From a virus: 26,714 nt of DNA. The notes below the pieces were generated by a model. The model was not told the DNA's origin. It searched no databases and worked only from the letters and a program-made list of their open reading frames with translations. A program made the translations under genes and the position numbers. Positions 1 through 5,324 of the stretch are shown here, piece by piece (the first letter of the stretch is position 1; every line of letters starts with the position of its first letter). The DNA lies in IMG/VR virus record IMGVR_UViG_3300021478_000277, positions 1 through 26,714 of that record. One strand, written 5' to 3'.

Positions 1-245
1 CCGCCACGGGCGCCGCCACGGCCGCCGCCACGTACGACGCCACGGACGCCGCCACGCGCGACGCCACGGCCGCCGCCACGCGCGCCGCCACGGACGCCGC
101 CACGGCCGCCGCCACGGACGCCGCCACGCGCGACGCCACGTACGCCGCCACGCGCGCCGCCACGGACGCCGCCACGCGCGACGCCACGTACGCCGCCACG
201 TACGACGCCACGCGCGACGCCACGGACGCCGCCACGGCCGCCGAA
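1..245 (+). repeat. 12-bp coding tandem repeat, 19 full units plus degenerate ends
   Basis: From position 9 to 236 there are nineteen exact-length 12-bp units of the form NNC-GMC-GCC-ACG, read in frame as X1-X2-Ala-Thr. The GCC-ACG half is identical in every unit. Codon 1 is GAC, CGC, TAC, GCC or GGC (Asp, Arg, Tyr, Ala, Gly) and codon 2 is only GCC or GAC (Ala or Asp). Every difference between units changes the amino acid and none is silent. Units 10-12 and 14-16 are the same 36-bp block, 48 bp apart, which suggests expansion by slippage or unequal exchange. A degenerate unit at 237-248 leads into the DUF6745-type domain. The repeat is much richer in G+C than the surrounding genes. There are no unique spacers, so this is not a CRISPR array. 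Confidence 0.95.
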
Positions 246-962
246 AACAACTGGTTTGTGCTGAACGGGGACCTGGTTCGTCTAGCCGATGAACTTGGTG
301 TCGGCCGAGCTGGACTGCAATGCGCCTACAACGCTTCCAATTTCTGGCAGGGCGGAAATCAATGGTCTGGCTGGGACGCGTTTCTATCGTTCTTTCGGCA
401 CATCGTTAAACTCGATATCAACTACGCTGCGTATGAATCTTGGGAAACGCTATCGCTTCATTCCGGGCCGCGGGCAGTGCACTCGGATTTCTGCATCATC
501 AGCGACCATCCCGAAGTGCTTCTCGTAGACAGCCAGAATCGCCCGCACTGCGCGACAGGCCCGTTTTGCCGATGGCGCGATGGCAGCGAACTGTATTCCT
601 TTCACGGAACACGGATTCCTGCAAAGCTTATCAGGCATCCCGAACGGATTACCGCAAAAGAAATTCTCGCCGAGCAAAATGCTGAAGTGCGTCGAGTAAT
701 GGTGGAGCTGGTTGGAATGGAGCGCTTCCTTCACGAGGCCGGCGCCAGCGAAATTCATCGCCACGAAATGGGCGAGCTGTTTTCAATCGACTTGCCAGGA
801 GACCCGGAACGGGTGTTGCGTGCCGTGCGAGTGAAAGATCCGTCTACAGCTCGAATCTACTTCCTTCGTGTACCGCCAACGATCGAGCGGGCAGACGATG
901 CCGTAGCGTGGACTTTCGGCTTTGACACCGCAAAACAATATCGTCCAGTTGCGGAAACTTAG
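3..962 (+). CDS. DUF6745-type protein with N-terminal tetrapeptide repeat (5' partial)
   Basis: The reading frame is open from the left edge, so the gene is 5' partial; a GTG at 258 is probably internal because the repeat upstream is in the same frame without stops. The visible protein has a long X-X-Ala-Thr repeat (about residues 1-78) and then a globular domain of about 240 residues. The globular part matches my memory of the DUF6745 family: a WDAFLSFF segment, SLHSGPR, LLVDSQNRPHC, TGPFCRWRDGS, HPERIT, EQNAEVRRVM and a C-terminal YFLRVPP then AVAWTFG. The family has no established function that I know. Known members often carry short Trp/Asp/Ala/Val repeats N-terminally; here these are replaced by D/R/Y-A/D-A-T units. 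It is followed by a zinc-ribbon gene after 8 bases. The family call is recalled, not searched. Confidence 0.72.
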   Translation, partial: ATGAATAAATYDATDAATRDATAAATRAATDAATAAATDAATRDATYAATRAATDAATRDATYAATYDATRDATDAATAAENNWFVLNGDLVRLADELGVGRAGLQCAYNASNFWQGGNQWSGWDAFLSFFRHIVKLDINYAAYESWETLSLHSGPRAVHSDFCIISDHPEVLLVDSQNRPHCATGPFCRWRDGSELYSFHGTRIPAKLIRHPERITAKEILAEQNAEVRRVMVELVGMERFLHEAGASEIHRHEMGELFSIDLPGDPERVLRAVRVKDPSTARIYFLRVPPTIERADDAVAWTFGFDTAKQYRPVAET

Positions 963-970
963 GAGCCATC

Positions 971-1228
971 GTGAAAACCTTCAAGCAGCATGTTTCTTCC
1001 TTCCCACGCTGGTTGGATCTGCCTCCGCGGTGCTCCCGCTGCCAAGGACCCATGCACATCATCACGATTGGCGTGCCACGGTTCGTTGTTACCCAGCATG
1101 GAGCAGGAGGGCACAGCAACGTAACTAGGCAAGCTTGGACTTGCGACCAGTGCCATTTCTGGCAAGTTGAGGCCATGTGCGTGATCCCGGTTAGCGGGAA
1201 GCGCAAGCGCTACATGGCATTTCTATGA
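971..1228 (+). CDS. Small zinc-ribbon-like protein
   Basis: This is an 85-residue protein starting at GTG, preceded by AGGAG at 961-965. It has two Cys-x2-Cys knuckles, CSRC near residues 21-24 and CDQC near residues 58-61, the usual spacing for a four-cysteine zinc ribbon. A basic C-terminus (GKRKRY) follows. No specific family is recognised. Its stop overlaps the ATG of the HNH gene in an ATGA junction, so the two are probably translationally coupled. A nucleic-acid-binding role is plausible but inferred only from the metal-binding pattern. It is the first of several Cys-rich mini-proteins in this operon. Confidence 0.6.
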   Translation: MKTFKQHVSSFPRWLDLPPRCSRCQGPMHIITIGVPRFVVTQHGAGGHSNVTRQAWTCDQCHFWQVEAMCVIPVSGKRKRYMAFL

Positions 1229-1590
1229 AAAAAGATAGACAGCTCACCGAAGCAGCACGATTTGAAGATAGTCGCTCGTTTGTGTTCAAGGACGGCAGGG
1301 AGCAGCTCGCCGGCTATGACTGGAATCAGCGCAAGAAAGAGCTGCGGGATCGCTCCAAGGGCCGTTGCGAGATGCATGTAAAGGCTGGATCACATGAGTC
1401 TGGTATTACTATCGCTAGGTGCCAAGCCGCTGCTGACGACCCGCACCACATCATCCCACGCAGCAAAGGGCGAGATGACAGATTGTCTAACCTGATGGCG
1501 CTGTGCAGGTACCATCACAATCTGCTTGACGAACGCAAAGTACGCAGTGATCGAAAGGAGCGACAATGTACAACAAAGAAAACCAAATAG
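1225..1590 (+). CDS. HNH endonuclease
   Basis: The protein has 121 residues with a typical HNH layout: Cys48, Cys66, then HHIIPRSKG (His74-His75), Asn89 in LSNLMALC, and Cys94-x2-HH (His97-His98). This is the pattern of small phage HNH nucleases with a structural zinc, in which the first histidine pair and the Asn/His form the metal-dependent nicking site. In many phages such a gene lies near terminase and helps packaging; here it lies in an accessory operon far from the capsid genes, so defence, mobility or recombination roles are as likely. It is coupled to the upstream zinc-ribbon gene by an ATGA overlap and overlaps the next small gene by 25 bases. Confidence 0.85.
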   Translation: MKKDRQLTEAARFEDSRSFVFKDGREQLAGYDWNQRKKELRDRSKGRCEMHVKAGSHESGITIARCQAAADDPHHIIPRSKGRDDRLSNLMALCRYHHNLLDERKVRSDRKERQCTTKKTK

Positions 1591-1706
1591 CCAGGGCCAA
1601 AGTCCGCGCTATCCTGCGAGAGCTGCGCAAGCGTAAGTGCGATAACTTTACCGTGCTAGGGCCATTTGTCTCGAAGGCTACCAAGCGTGTAATTGGCCAG
1701 CCATGA
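1566..1706 (+). CDS. Small basic hypothetical protein (46 aa)
   Basis: The ATG follows AAAGGAG at 1555-1561, and the stop forms an ATGA overlap with the next gene at 1703. It starts inside the end of the HNH gene in a different frame. The 46-residue product begins MYNKENQIARAKV and is rich in Arg and Lys (LRELRKRKC) in a probable helix over residues 8-25. No family is recognised. The good ribosome site and the coupled junctions on both sides argue that it is translated. Confidence 0.55.
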   Translation: MYNKENQIARAKVRAILRELRKRKCDNFTVLGPFVSKATKRVIGQP

Positions 1707-2023
1707 AGCCAAAGATCAACATAGGAGAGACCTTACTTGGCATCCATCTCGACGAGCTTGGCCTGGCCTATGTCACCCAGGCGCCTGTCTGCGAAGGCCG
1801 AAAGTGGAAATGGGATATATTGCTGGTCGAGTCAAAGATCGCCATCGAGATAGATGGCTACCACAAAGGAAAGCATGGCAAAGGCTACGGCGCTGACAAC
1901 GAAAAATCGAATGTTGGCACGCTTTTGGGGTATCGTGTGCTGCGCTTCTCGACGCAAGACGTTAAATCAGGAAAGGCGCGTGATTTCTTGGAAGCGTGGC
2001 TCTATGCTCCCGTACCGCGTTAG
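1703..2023 (+). CDS. DUF559/Vsr-like PD-(D/E)xK nuclease
   Basis: The 106-residue protein has the core of the Vsr-like restriction-fold family. Asp38 lies in the strand KWKWDILL, Glu49 and Asp51 lie in IAIEIDGYHK, and the conserved downstream strand reads LLGYRVLRFS. These give the D...ExD acidic cluster expected for metal-dependent cleavage. DUF559-type proteins are compact stand-alone nucleases, so the length is normal. In phages they can act on nicked, mismatched or foreign DNA, but the substrate is unknown here. The gene is coupled to the preceding 46-residue ORF by an ATGA overlap and overlaps the following small membrane protein by 20 bases. Confidence 0.8.
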   Translation: MKPKINIGETLLGIHLDELGLAYVTQAPVCEGRKWKWDILLVESKIAIEIDGYHKGKHGKGYGADNEKSNVGTLLGYRVLRFSTQDVKSGKARDFLEAWLYAPVPR

Positions 2024-2114
2024 CCCCACTGGCCGGCAGCTGGCTTTCTTCTGGCTTTGCTGCGCTGGCATGGCGGGCTTGCTGGCTGGGTTGCTGTGGT
2101 GGGTGAAGAATTGA
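2004..2114 (+). CDS. Small single-pass membrane protein (36 aa)
   Basis: The ATG at 2004 lies inside the end of the nuclease gene. The 36-residue product has a short polar N-terminus (MLPYRVSPTGRQ) and one hydrophobic segment from about residue 13 to 33 (FFWLCCAGMAGLLAGLLWW). Its stop TGA shares its last base with the ATG of the next gene, which supports coupled translation. No clear ribosome site is seen, so it may be reached by reinitiation from the nuclease gene. Function is unknown. Confidence 0.45.
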   Translation: MLPYRVSPTGRQLAFFWLCCAGMAGLLAGLLWWVKN

Positions 2115-2377
2115 TGAGCAAAGGATTACCATGCTGGCATCATTGGAGAGATTGCGAATCAGGCACGCAGGTTCTAGTTGTTTTTGACTGGCATAGGATT
2201 GGCTGGGCTTGGAATGTTTCTTCTCCGGCGCCTGACATTCCTGCTCTGGAGTTTGGACCAGTCGAGATTGAATTTGGCTTTGATTCCGAGGAACCACTAG
2301 GCGGAATTAAAAATCTTGGCATGGAAATGCTAAGAAAACGAATAATCGGGCTTGACTTCTCCGAAGGGAGAAAATAG
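2114..2377 (+). CDS. Hypothetical protein (87 aa), acidic C-terminal half
   Basis: The ATG at 2114 overlaps the upstream stop by one base. This start is preferred over an earlier in-frame codon at 2057, which would lie inside the upstream gene. The product begins MSKGLPCWHHWRDC, with Trp, His and Cys residues, continues with the strand-like VLVVFDWHRIGWAW, and ends in an acidic region followed by a basic tail. I do not recognise a family. Its place in a run of tightly spaced genes supports it as a real gene. Confidence 0.6.
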   Translation: MSKGLPCWHHWRDCESGTQVLVVFDWHRIGWAWNVSSPAPDIPALEFGPVEIEFGFDSEEPLGGIKNLGMEMLRKRIIGLDFSEGRK

Positions 2378-2439
2378 CTTGACAAACCGAGCAGCGGGCA
2401 GCCTCGCAGCTAGCGCGGCGGAGGAATTGAGGAGGGGCT

Positions 2440-2610
2440 TTGAGCGATACACCAGATGAATTAAAGCGGTGGATTGATGGGCTGGCGATGGCTTCGGAGA
2501 TTTTCCGCCAGATGGCGGAACAATCCAATCGTGAATGGGAAGAGTTTGAAGCGGCATGGAATAAGCGCGCCAAAGAAGTTGCCGAGCTTGGAAAGATAGC
2601 TAAATTGTGA
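2440..2610 (+). CDS. Small helical hypothetical protein (56 aa, TTG start)
   Basis: A TTG at 2440 follows a strong purine-rich ribosome site (GGAGGGG at 2431-2437). The 56-residue product begins MSDTPDELKRWIDG and is almost entirely helix-forming and charged, with a possible coiled-coil face (IFRQMAEQ, WEEFEAAWNKRAKEVAEL). Its stop overlaps a GTG in a GTGA junction at 2607-2610, where the next, amber-interrupted reading frame starts. No family is recognised. The ribosome site and the coupled junction are the main support. Confidence 0.5.
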   Translation: MSDTPDELKRWIDGLAMASEIFRQMAEQSNREWEEFEAAWNKRAKEVAELGKIAKL

Positions 2611-2777
2611 GCCAAGTGAGAGGGGAATGTCCAATTTGCGGATAGTACAACTGCCCTGGCAGGCACTTCTTGCGGTTCCTGTGGGTGCTCCTCGATTCCC
2701 CCGTGCTGTGGCTGGAGACTCGGTATTTGAAGTGGAGACTTAAGAGAAAGCAAAGGAGGCATTGTGAACCTAGATAA
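2607..2777 (+). pseudogene. Zinc-finger mini-gene with in-frame amber at codon 13
   Basis: A GTG at 2607 overlaps the stop of the preceding gene (GTGA), a junction type used throughout this operon. The frame reads MSQVRGECPICG, then a TAG at 2643-2645, and then runs 43 more codons to a TAA at 2775-2777. The part after the amber is protein-like: YNCPGRH completes a Cys-x2-Cys...Cys pattern and is followed by an aromatic amphipathic stretch (FLRFLWVLLDSPVLWLE) and a basic tail. The simplest reading is a nonsense mutation in a real 56-codon gene. Suppression or a sequencing error are alternatives. TAG is used as an ordinary stop by other genes here (for example at 2377 and 23991), so a genome-wide recoding is unlikely. 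Confidence 0.45.
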
Positions 2778-2955
2778 GCTGAAGGTTGCGATCGCCAAAG
2801 AAGCTGGACTGAACATGGAAAACAAGGCCAAGGGGTTGTGCGTCGATTGCGGCAAGCCCGCCCTTGAGAATTGCTATTCCGACGCTGGCCGGGCAGAGGT
2901 AGCAATCACTGGCCTATGCGAGTTTTGCTACGACAAGGCTTGCGAGGAAGAGTAA
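2764..2955 (+). CDS. Small zinc-finger-like protein (63 aa)
   Basis: A GTG at 2764 follows AAAGGAGG at 2752-2759, a strong site. The product has a helical N-terminus of about 24 residues and then Cys-x2-Cys (CVDC, residues 26-29) and a second CEFC pair near residues 52-55, spaced as in a treble-clef or zinc-ribbon fold, with an acidic C-terminus. A further Cys lies in ENCYSD. The pattern suggests metal binding; no family is recognised. It overlaps by 14 bases the end of the amber-interrupted frame upstream and is followed after two bases by another Cys-rich gene. Confidence 0.6.
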   Translation: MNLDKLKVAIAKEAGLNMENKAKGLCVDCGKPALENCYSDAGRAEVAITGLCEFCYDKACEEE

Positions 2956-2957
2956 GA

Positions 2958-3125
2958 ATGACACCGACCTGCAAGTGCGTGCATTGCTGGTGCTGTGGTG
3001 CATCCGGCAATACGCTGGTAGATACGGGGCTTTACCCAGAAGAAGAATTAGAAACATGTGAATGGTGTTTGGGGACTGGGATTACTGAGCTTTGCGAAGA
3101 ATGCCAAGCAGATGGGGACGAATGA
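2958..3125 (+). CDS. Cys-rich mini-protein with DnaJ-like CxxCxG motifs (55 aa)
   Basis: The ATG at 2958 starts a 55-residue product with four cysteine pairs: CKC and CWCCGASG near the N-terminus, CEWCLGTG in the middle and CEEC near the end. CxxCxG-type repeats are typical of the zinc-binding domain of DnaJ and of small phage zinc fingers. The C-terminus is acidic (QADGDE). The stop overlaps the ATG of the methyltransferase remnant (ATGA at 3122). A role in nucleic-acid or protein binding is inferred only from the motif. Confidence 0.6.
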   Translation: MTPTCKCVHCWCCGASGNTLVDTGLYPEEELETCEWCLGTGITELCEECQADGDE

Positions 3126-3316
3126 AGCCCTACTACAGCGAAAAGGGGATAGAGATTTATTGTGGGGATTGCCGAGAAGTATTGCGGCAACTTGACCAGG
3201 TGGACTTAGTGTTGACTGATCCGCCTTACGGAATCCGTAAGGCGGAATGGGATGAAGTCTTTGTCATGCCGTGGGAGCTGTTCGGCCATCTGACGCAGGT
3301 GCTAACCAATCTGTAA
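3122..3316 (+). pseudogene. DNA methyltransferase, truncated after the DPPY motif
   Basis: The 64-residue frame begins MKPYYSEKGIEIYCGDCREVL and contains DPPYG at residues 33-37, the catalytic motif IV of N6-adenine/N4-cytosine DNA methyltransferases (alpha or beta class, phage DAM-like). Such enzymes normally have 200 or more residues and need a C-terminal half with the AdoMet-binding FxGxG motif; it is absent here because the frame ends at TAA 3314-3316. It starts by ATGA overlap with the upstream gene, so expression signals are intact. A deletion or recombination near 3300 seems to have removed the rest and joined the gene to a zinc-ribbon remnant in another frame. The product would be inactive as a methyltransferase. 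Confidence 0.75.
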
Positions 3317-3398
3317 GCATGGAGTAGCTGGATGTCCAGAATGTAAAACTGGATGGTTTGGCAGACCGAAGAAAGTAGTTGACAAGGCGGCGAAATGA
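3306..3398 (+). pseudogene. Headless zinc-ribbon gene remnant fused behind the methyltransferase stub
   Basis: Directly after a TAA in this frame at 3303-3305, thirty codons read PICKHGVAGCPECKTGWFG and then RPKKVVDKAAK before a TGA. This has Cys, His and a CPEC pair, as in a small zinc ribbon with a basic tail, but no start codon of any usual kind lies in the frame before the motif. Its TGA overlaps the ATG of the next gene (ATGA at 3395), as expected if it was once a normal member of the operon. I take it as the C-terminal end of a gene whose 5' part was lost together with the methyltransferase 3' part. Confidence 0.5.
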
Positions 3399-3556
3399 AT
3401 GATTGGCCTAAATGTCCTAAGTGTTATGGAGTCATCGAATACAACATAGGTTCACCTGAAAATGAGTATGTCTGCCCCTATTGCAAGGCAGCCCTGAAGT
3501 TCGAAAAAAGAAATGAGGAATATGTCTTGACTTTCAGGAGAAAGGATTTATGCTGA
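3395..3556 (+). CDS. Small zinc-ribbon protein (53 aa)
   Basis: The ATG at 3395 overlaps the stop of the upstream remnant. The 53-residue product has CPKC (residues 7-10) and CPYC (residues 27-30), the two knuckles of a compact zinc ribbon, and then a Lys/Arg-rich tail ending FRRKDLC. The spacing of the knuckles is normal for small rubredoxin-like ribbons. Function is not known; such proteins often bind nucleic acid. Downstream, AGGAG at 3536-3540 lies inside its last codons and serves the next gene. Confidence 0.6.
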   Translation: MNDWPKCPKCYGVIEYNIGSPENEYVCPYCKAALKFEKRNEEYVLTFRRKDLC

Positions 3557-3578
3557 ACGAACGGTACCTGATTGCGAA

Positions 3579-3968
3579 GTGCGGCGCTGGGGTCGAAAGC
3601 CTTTGCCGGTTCACACCCCACACGCATTTCGCAACGGTACTGAGAAAGCTGAACCGGCAAATGTCCTCAAAATTGACCACGTACTTTGTGACCATCACGA
3701 GAGAGTCATTCGCCGCTTTGCGCAAAATAGTCCCGCTCTGTATCAAAGTTTCGTCCAAGTACCAAATCCACGCTCTGCCGGCCTGCAACGTGGTGCTCAT
3801 CACGGGCGAAATAGCTTTACTACCTTACTGTCAGGGAGTGGCCCCGAAGCAAGGCTGAGAGTCTCCGGTTACCCCCACGGAGCAAACCCTTGCGGACGGG
3901 AAAGGCAGCCAGCCATAAGAGAAGATGAGCGTTATGGCGGGGGTGTCGGAAGGAGGAACGATGTTTAG
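3579..3968 (+). CDS. Hypothetical protein, frame and start uncertain
   Basis: Two frames overlap here. The one annotated is open from 3531 to its TAG at 3966-3968, starts at GTG 3579 at the latest, and overlaps the next gene's ATG by eight bases, which fits this tightly packed operon. Its product is basic and includes KIDHVLCDHHERVIRRF and LQRGAHHGRNSF, His/Cys-rich patterns that could bind metal. The competing frame starts at ATG 3550, has a good ribosome site (AGGAGAAAGG), runs to 3858 and would leave a gap of about 100 bases. The annotated frame could also start at an ATT at 3546, five bases after AGGAG. I recognise neither product. Only one is likely to be real. Confidence 0.35.
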   Translation: MRRWGRKPLPVHTPHAFRNGTEKAEPANVLKIDHVLCDHHERVIRRFAQNSPALYQSFVQVPNPRSAGLQRGAHHGRNSFTTLLSGSGPEARLRVSGYPHGANPCGRERQPAIREDERYGGGVGRRNDV

Positions 3969-4203
3969 CTTCGATATATTTTGGCGCAAGTATCCGAGAA
4001 GAGTAGGGCGAATGAAGGCTGAGAAAATTTGGCTCAATCTGAAGCCTGAAGAGCGCGTGAATGCAATCAAGGGGTTAGAGCTTTGGATACAGACGGTTCA
4101 GTGGCACCAAGCAGACGGGCAATTCATCCCTTATGCCAGCACATTTTTGGCTCAAAAGAGGTATCTTGATGAGCCGTGGACGGGAGCTTTTGAGGGCCAA
4201 TGA
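3961..4203 (+). CDS. Stand-alone replisome-organiser/helicase-loader C-terminal domain
   Basis: The 80-residue product starts at ATG 3961 behind GGAAGGAGG. It carries the pattern seen at the C-terminus of many phage replication proteins: an FxxFWxxYPRRVG segment at residues 4-17, a W-x-x-L-KPEE turn, a long helix, and an FIPYASTFLAQKRYLDE stretch near the end (the familiar 'FIPhPxTWLNxxRWxDE'-type ending). In most phages this domain follows a DNA-binding winged helix in a protein of 200-300 residues; here only this domain remains. It may recruit the replicative helicase or single-strand DNA-binding protein, but that is inference. It is coupled to the next gene by an ATGA overlap. Confidence 0.65.
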   Translation: MFSFDIFWRKYPRRVGRMKAEKIWLNLKPEERVNAIKGLELWIQTVQWHQADGQFIPYASTFLAQKRYLDEPWTGAFEGQ

Positions 4204-4394
4204 GCGGGCAAGCTGAAAGGCTACATTCCATGACGCCAGCCCGTGAGCAACTAGCAGCTTGGATGATCGCACATGGCTTTGCCACTGGCCACGGCGATAC
4301 CTTCGAGGACTTGCTGAAGGAACTGGAATGGCAGATTGCAGAGTTGCGAGCGCGAGGTGGGAAGAAGGGAAAGGAAGGGGGCCAGCATGGATGA
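4200..4394 (+). CDS. Small conserved-looking phage hypothetical protein (64 aa)
   Basis: The ATG at 4200 overlaps the preceding stop. The product contains WMIAHGFATGHGDTFEDLLK followed by an Ile/Leu helix (WQIAELRAR) and a basic Gly/Lys tail. Short proteins with a 'GFATGHGDT...LL.EL' core are common hypothetical proteins in phages and prophages as I recall; no function is known to me. An internal ATG at position 4230 would give a product beginning MTPAREQLA and may be the true start. Confidence 0.65.
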   Translation: MSGQAERLHSMTPAREQLAAWMIAHGFATGHGDTFEDLLKELEWQIAELRARGGKKGKEGGQHG

Positions 4395-4767
4395 GTTGAG
4401 AGAGCGACACCTACTACGTTTTGAAGACTTGGCTACGAAGTGGGACAAGCGGGCGGGTGGAAGGACTTGGACTCCACCAGAGCCTGAGATTAGCGATGCG
4501 GAGCGCAAGTGCGCTGAAGAATTGAGAGAGCTAATTCGCAAAGTAGAACATCAAGTGCTTGCCCAGCCCGTCCCGGCAGAGGGGGCGCAGGCGGACGCTC
4601 GCAACCTCCGCAAAGAAGCGGAAAAATGTCTAGCTTGCCTTTATCTCGCAGTCGAACCAAGGATTGCTGACGATGTTGCGCTGCATGTTCGTGCTGCGTT
4701 CAACGCCTATGAAGCCATCGCCGCCGCCCCTCCAGCTACGGCAGCGCCAGCGGAGCCGCCAAAATGA
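4387..4767 (+). CDS. Hypothetical helical protein with Ala/Pro-rich tail (126 aa)
   Basis: The ATG at 4387 overlaps the upstream gene by eight bases; an earlier in-frame start at 4336 would lie deep inside that gene and is not preferred. The product is charged and helical (MDELRERHLLRFEDLATKWD; then ELRELIRKVEHQVL) and ends in a low-complexity Ala/Pro segment. A probable helical pair with one Cys-x2-Cys (CLAC) lies at about residues 77-105. No family is recognised. Its stop overlaps the ATG of the next tiny membrane peptide. Confidence 0.6.
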   Translation: MDELRERHLLRFEDLATKWDKRAGGRTWTPPEPEISDAERKCAEELRELIRKVEHQVLAQPVPAEGAQADARNLRKEAEKCLACLYLAVEPRIADDVALHVRAAFNAYEAIAAAPPATAAPAEPPK

Positions 4768-4844
4768 AAGTTATTTTTGTTGTGGTGCTCGCGTTTGTAT
4801 TCCTTTGCTGGCTAGTGAATGGGCTAAGCAAGGCAAAGTTTTAA
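4764..4844 (+). CDS. Tiny membrane peptide (26 aa)
   Basis: The ATG at 4764 overlaps the previous stop (ATGA). The 26-residue product is one hydrophobic segment (VIFVVVLAFVFLCWLV) with a basic end (SKAKF), as in small phage membrane peptides. It has no recognised family. The support is the junction and the coherent transmembrane composition; there is no independent ribosome site, so it would be translated by coupling. Confidence 0.4.
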   Translation: MKVIFVVVLAFVFLCWLVNGLSKAKF

Positions 4845-4879
4845 GTGGTAGACGTTAAATTCAAATCCTCGGAGGAGAA

Positions 4880-5266
4880 ATGAAGAAACTCATGGTTGTA
4901 GCGGTACTGATGTTGTCAGCGATTCCTGGTAGGTCACAGTCTAGTGGGACTTACACGCAGACTAATCACGCGTGTCTAATCAACGAGTGCTCCGGGGCGC
5001 AGTTCAGCCCAGCGGCAACGCTCAGCTACACCAACTCGATCAGGTTCTACGGCAACCACACCTTCATCGGGACAGCCACATGGAACGGAACGGAGTACAC
5101 CGACTTTAGCGGCACGTTCACCTACCTGGGGCAGCATGCCGGACGCGCCAACTGGCGGTTGCAGGGCACGTTCGATGCGGGGCATCTGACGGTGACGGAG
5201 GATTGGAACTGCTTCCGAAGCTGTAGCACTGGGGATAACGTGGCTGGGAGCGTAGTGCAGAACTAA
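4880..5266 (+). CDS. Secreted small beta-rich protein with signal peptide
   Basis: The ATG follows GGAGGAG at 4870-4876. The 128-residue product starts with a clear Sec signal (MKKLMVVAVLMLSAIPGRSQ) with cleavage likely around residues 19-20. The mature part is rich in Thr, Gly, Asn and aromatic residues, suggesting beta strands (GTYTQTNHAC, SIRFYGNHTFIG, WRLQGTFDAGHLTVTEDW), and has four cysteines that could form two disulfides. No family is recognised. It may be a surface or periplasmic factor made early in infection or by a lysogen. It is followed directly by a strong hairpin. Confidence 0.7.
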   Translation: MKKLMVVAVLMLSAIPGRSQSSGTYTQTNHACLINECSGAQFSPAATLSYTNSIRFYGNHTFIGTATWNGTEYTDFSGTFTYLGQHAGRANWRLQGTFDAGHLTVTEDWNCFRSCSTGDNVAGSVVQN

Positions 5267-5312
5267 AACCCTGAACAAGGGGCCGTCGCAGCGGCCTCTA
5301 ATTGAGGGTTTT
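5265..5312 (+). terminator. Nested hairpin after the secreted-protein gene
   Basis: The outer arms AAAACCCT (5265-5272) and AGGGTTTT (5305-5312) are perfectly complementary. Between them an inner stem pairs AGGGGCCG (5278-5285) with CGGCCTCT (5292-5299), with one G-U pair and a six-base loop. The 3' outer arm ends in four Ts. This is consistent with an intrinsic terminator or attenuator between the secreted-protein gene, whose stop lies in the 5' arm, and the next gene, whose ribosome site (AAGGAG) begins just after the structure. Confidence 0.5.
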
Positions 5313-5324
5313 AAGGAGAAACGA

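Noticed and set aside
1-245. CRISPR-like array at the left edge
   Set aside because: The 12-bp units are contiguous, have no unique spacers and are in frame with the following protein.
2379-2459. TTG-started frame of 26 codons between two accessory genes
   Set aside because: Very short, no clear ribosome site and overlapped by the better supported gene at 2440.
2627-2743. ATG-started frame of 38 codons
   Set aside because: It overlaps the amber-interrupted zinc-finger frame, whose coupled start and Cys pattern are more convincing; the ribosome site is too close to the ATG.
3840-3960. Possible riboswitch (CTGAGA near a GC-rich hairpin before ATG 3961)
   Set aside because: The rest of the TPP-type consensus is missing and the stretch is probably coding in the frame ending at 3968.
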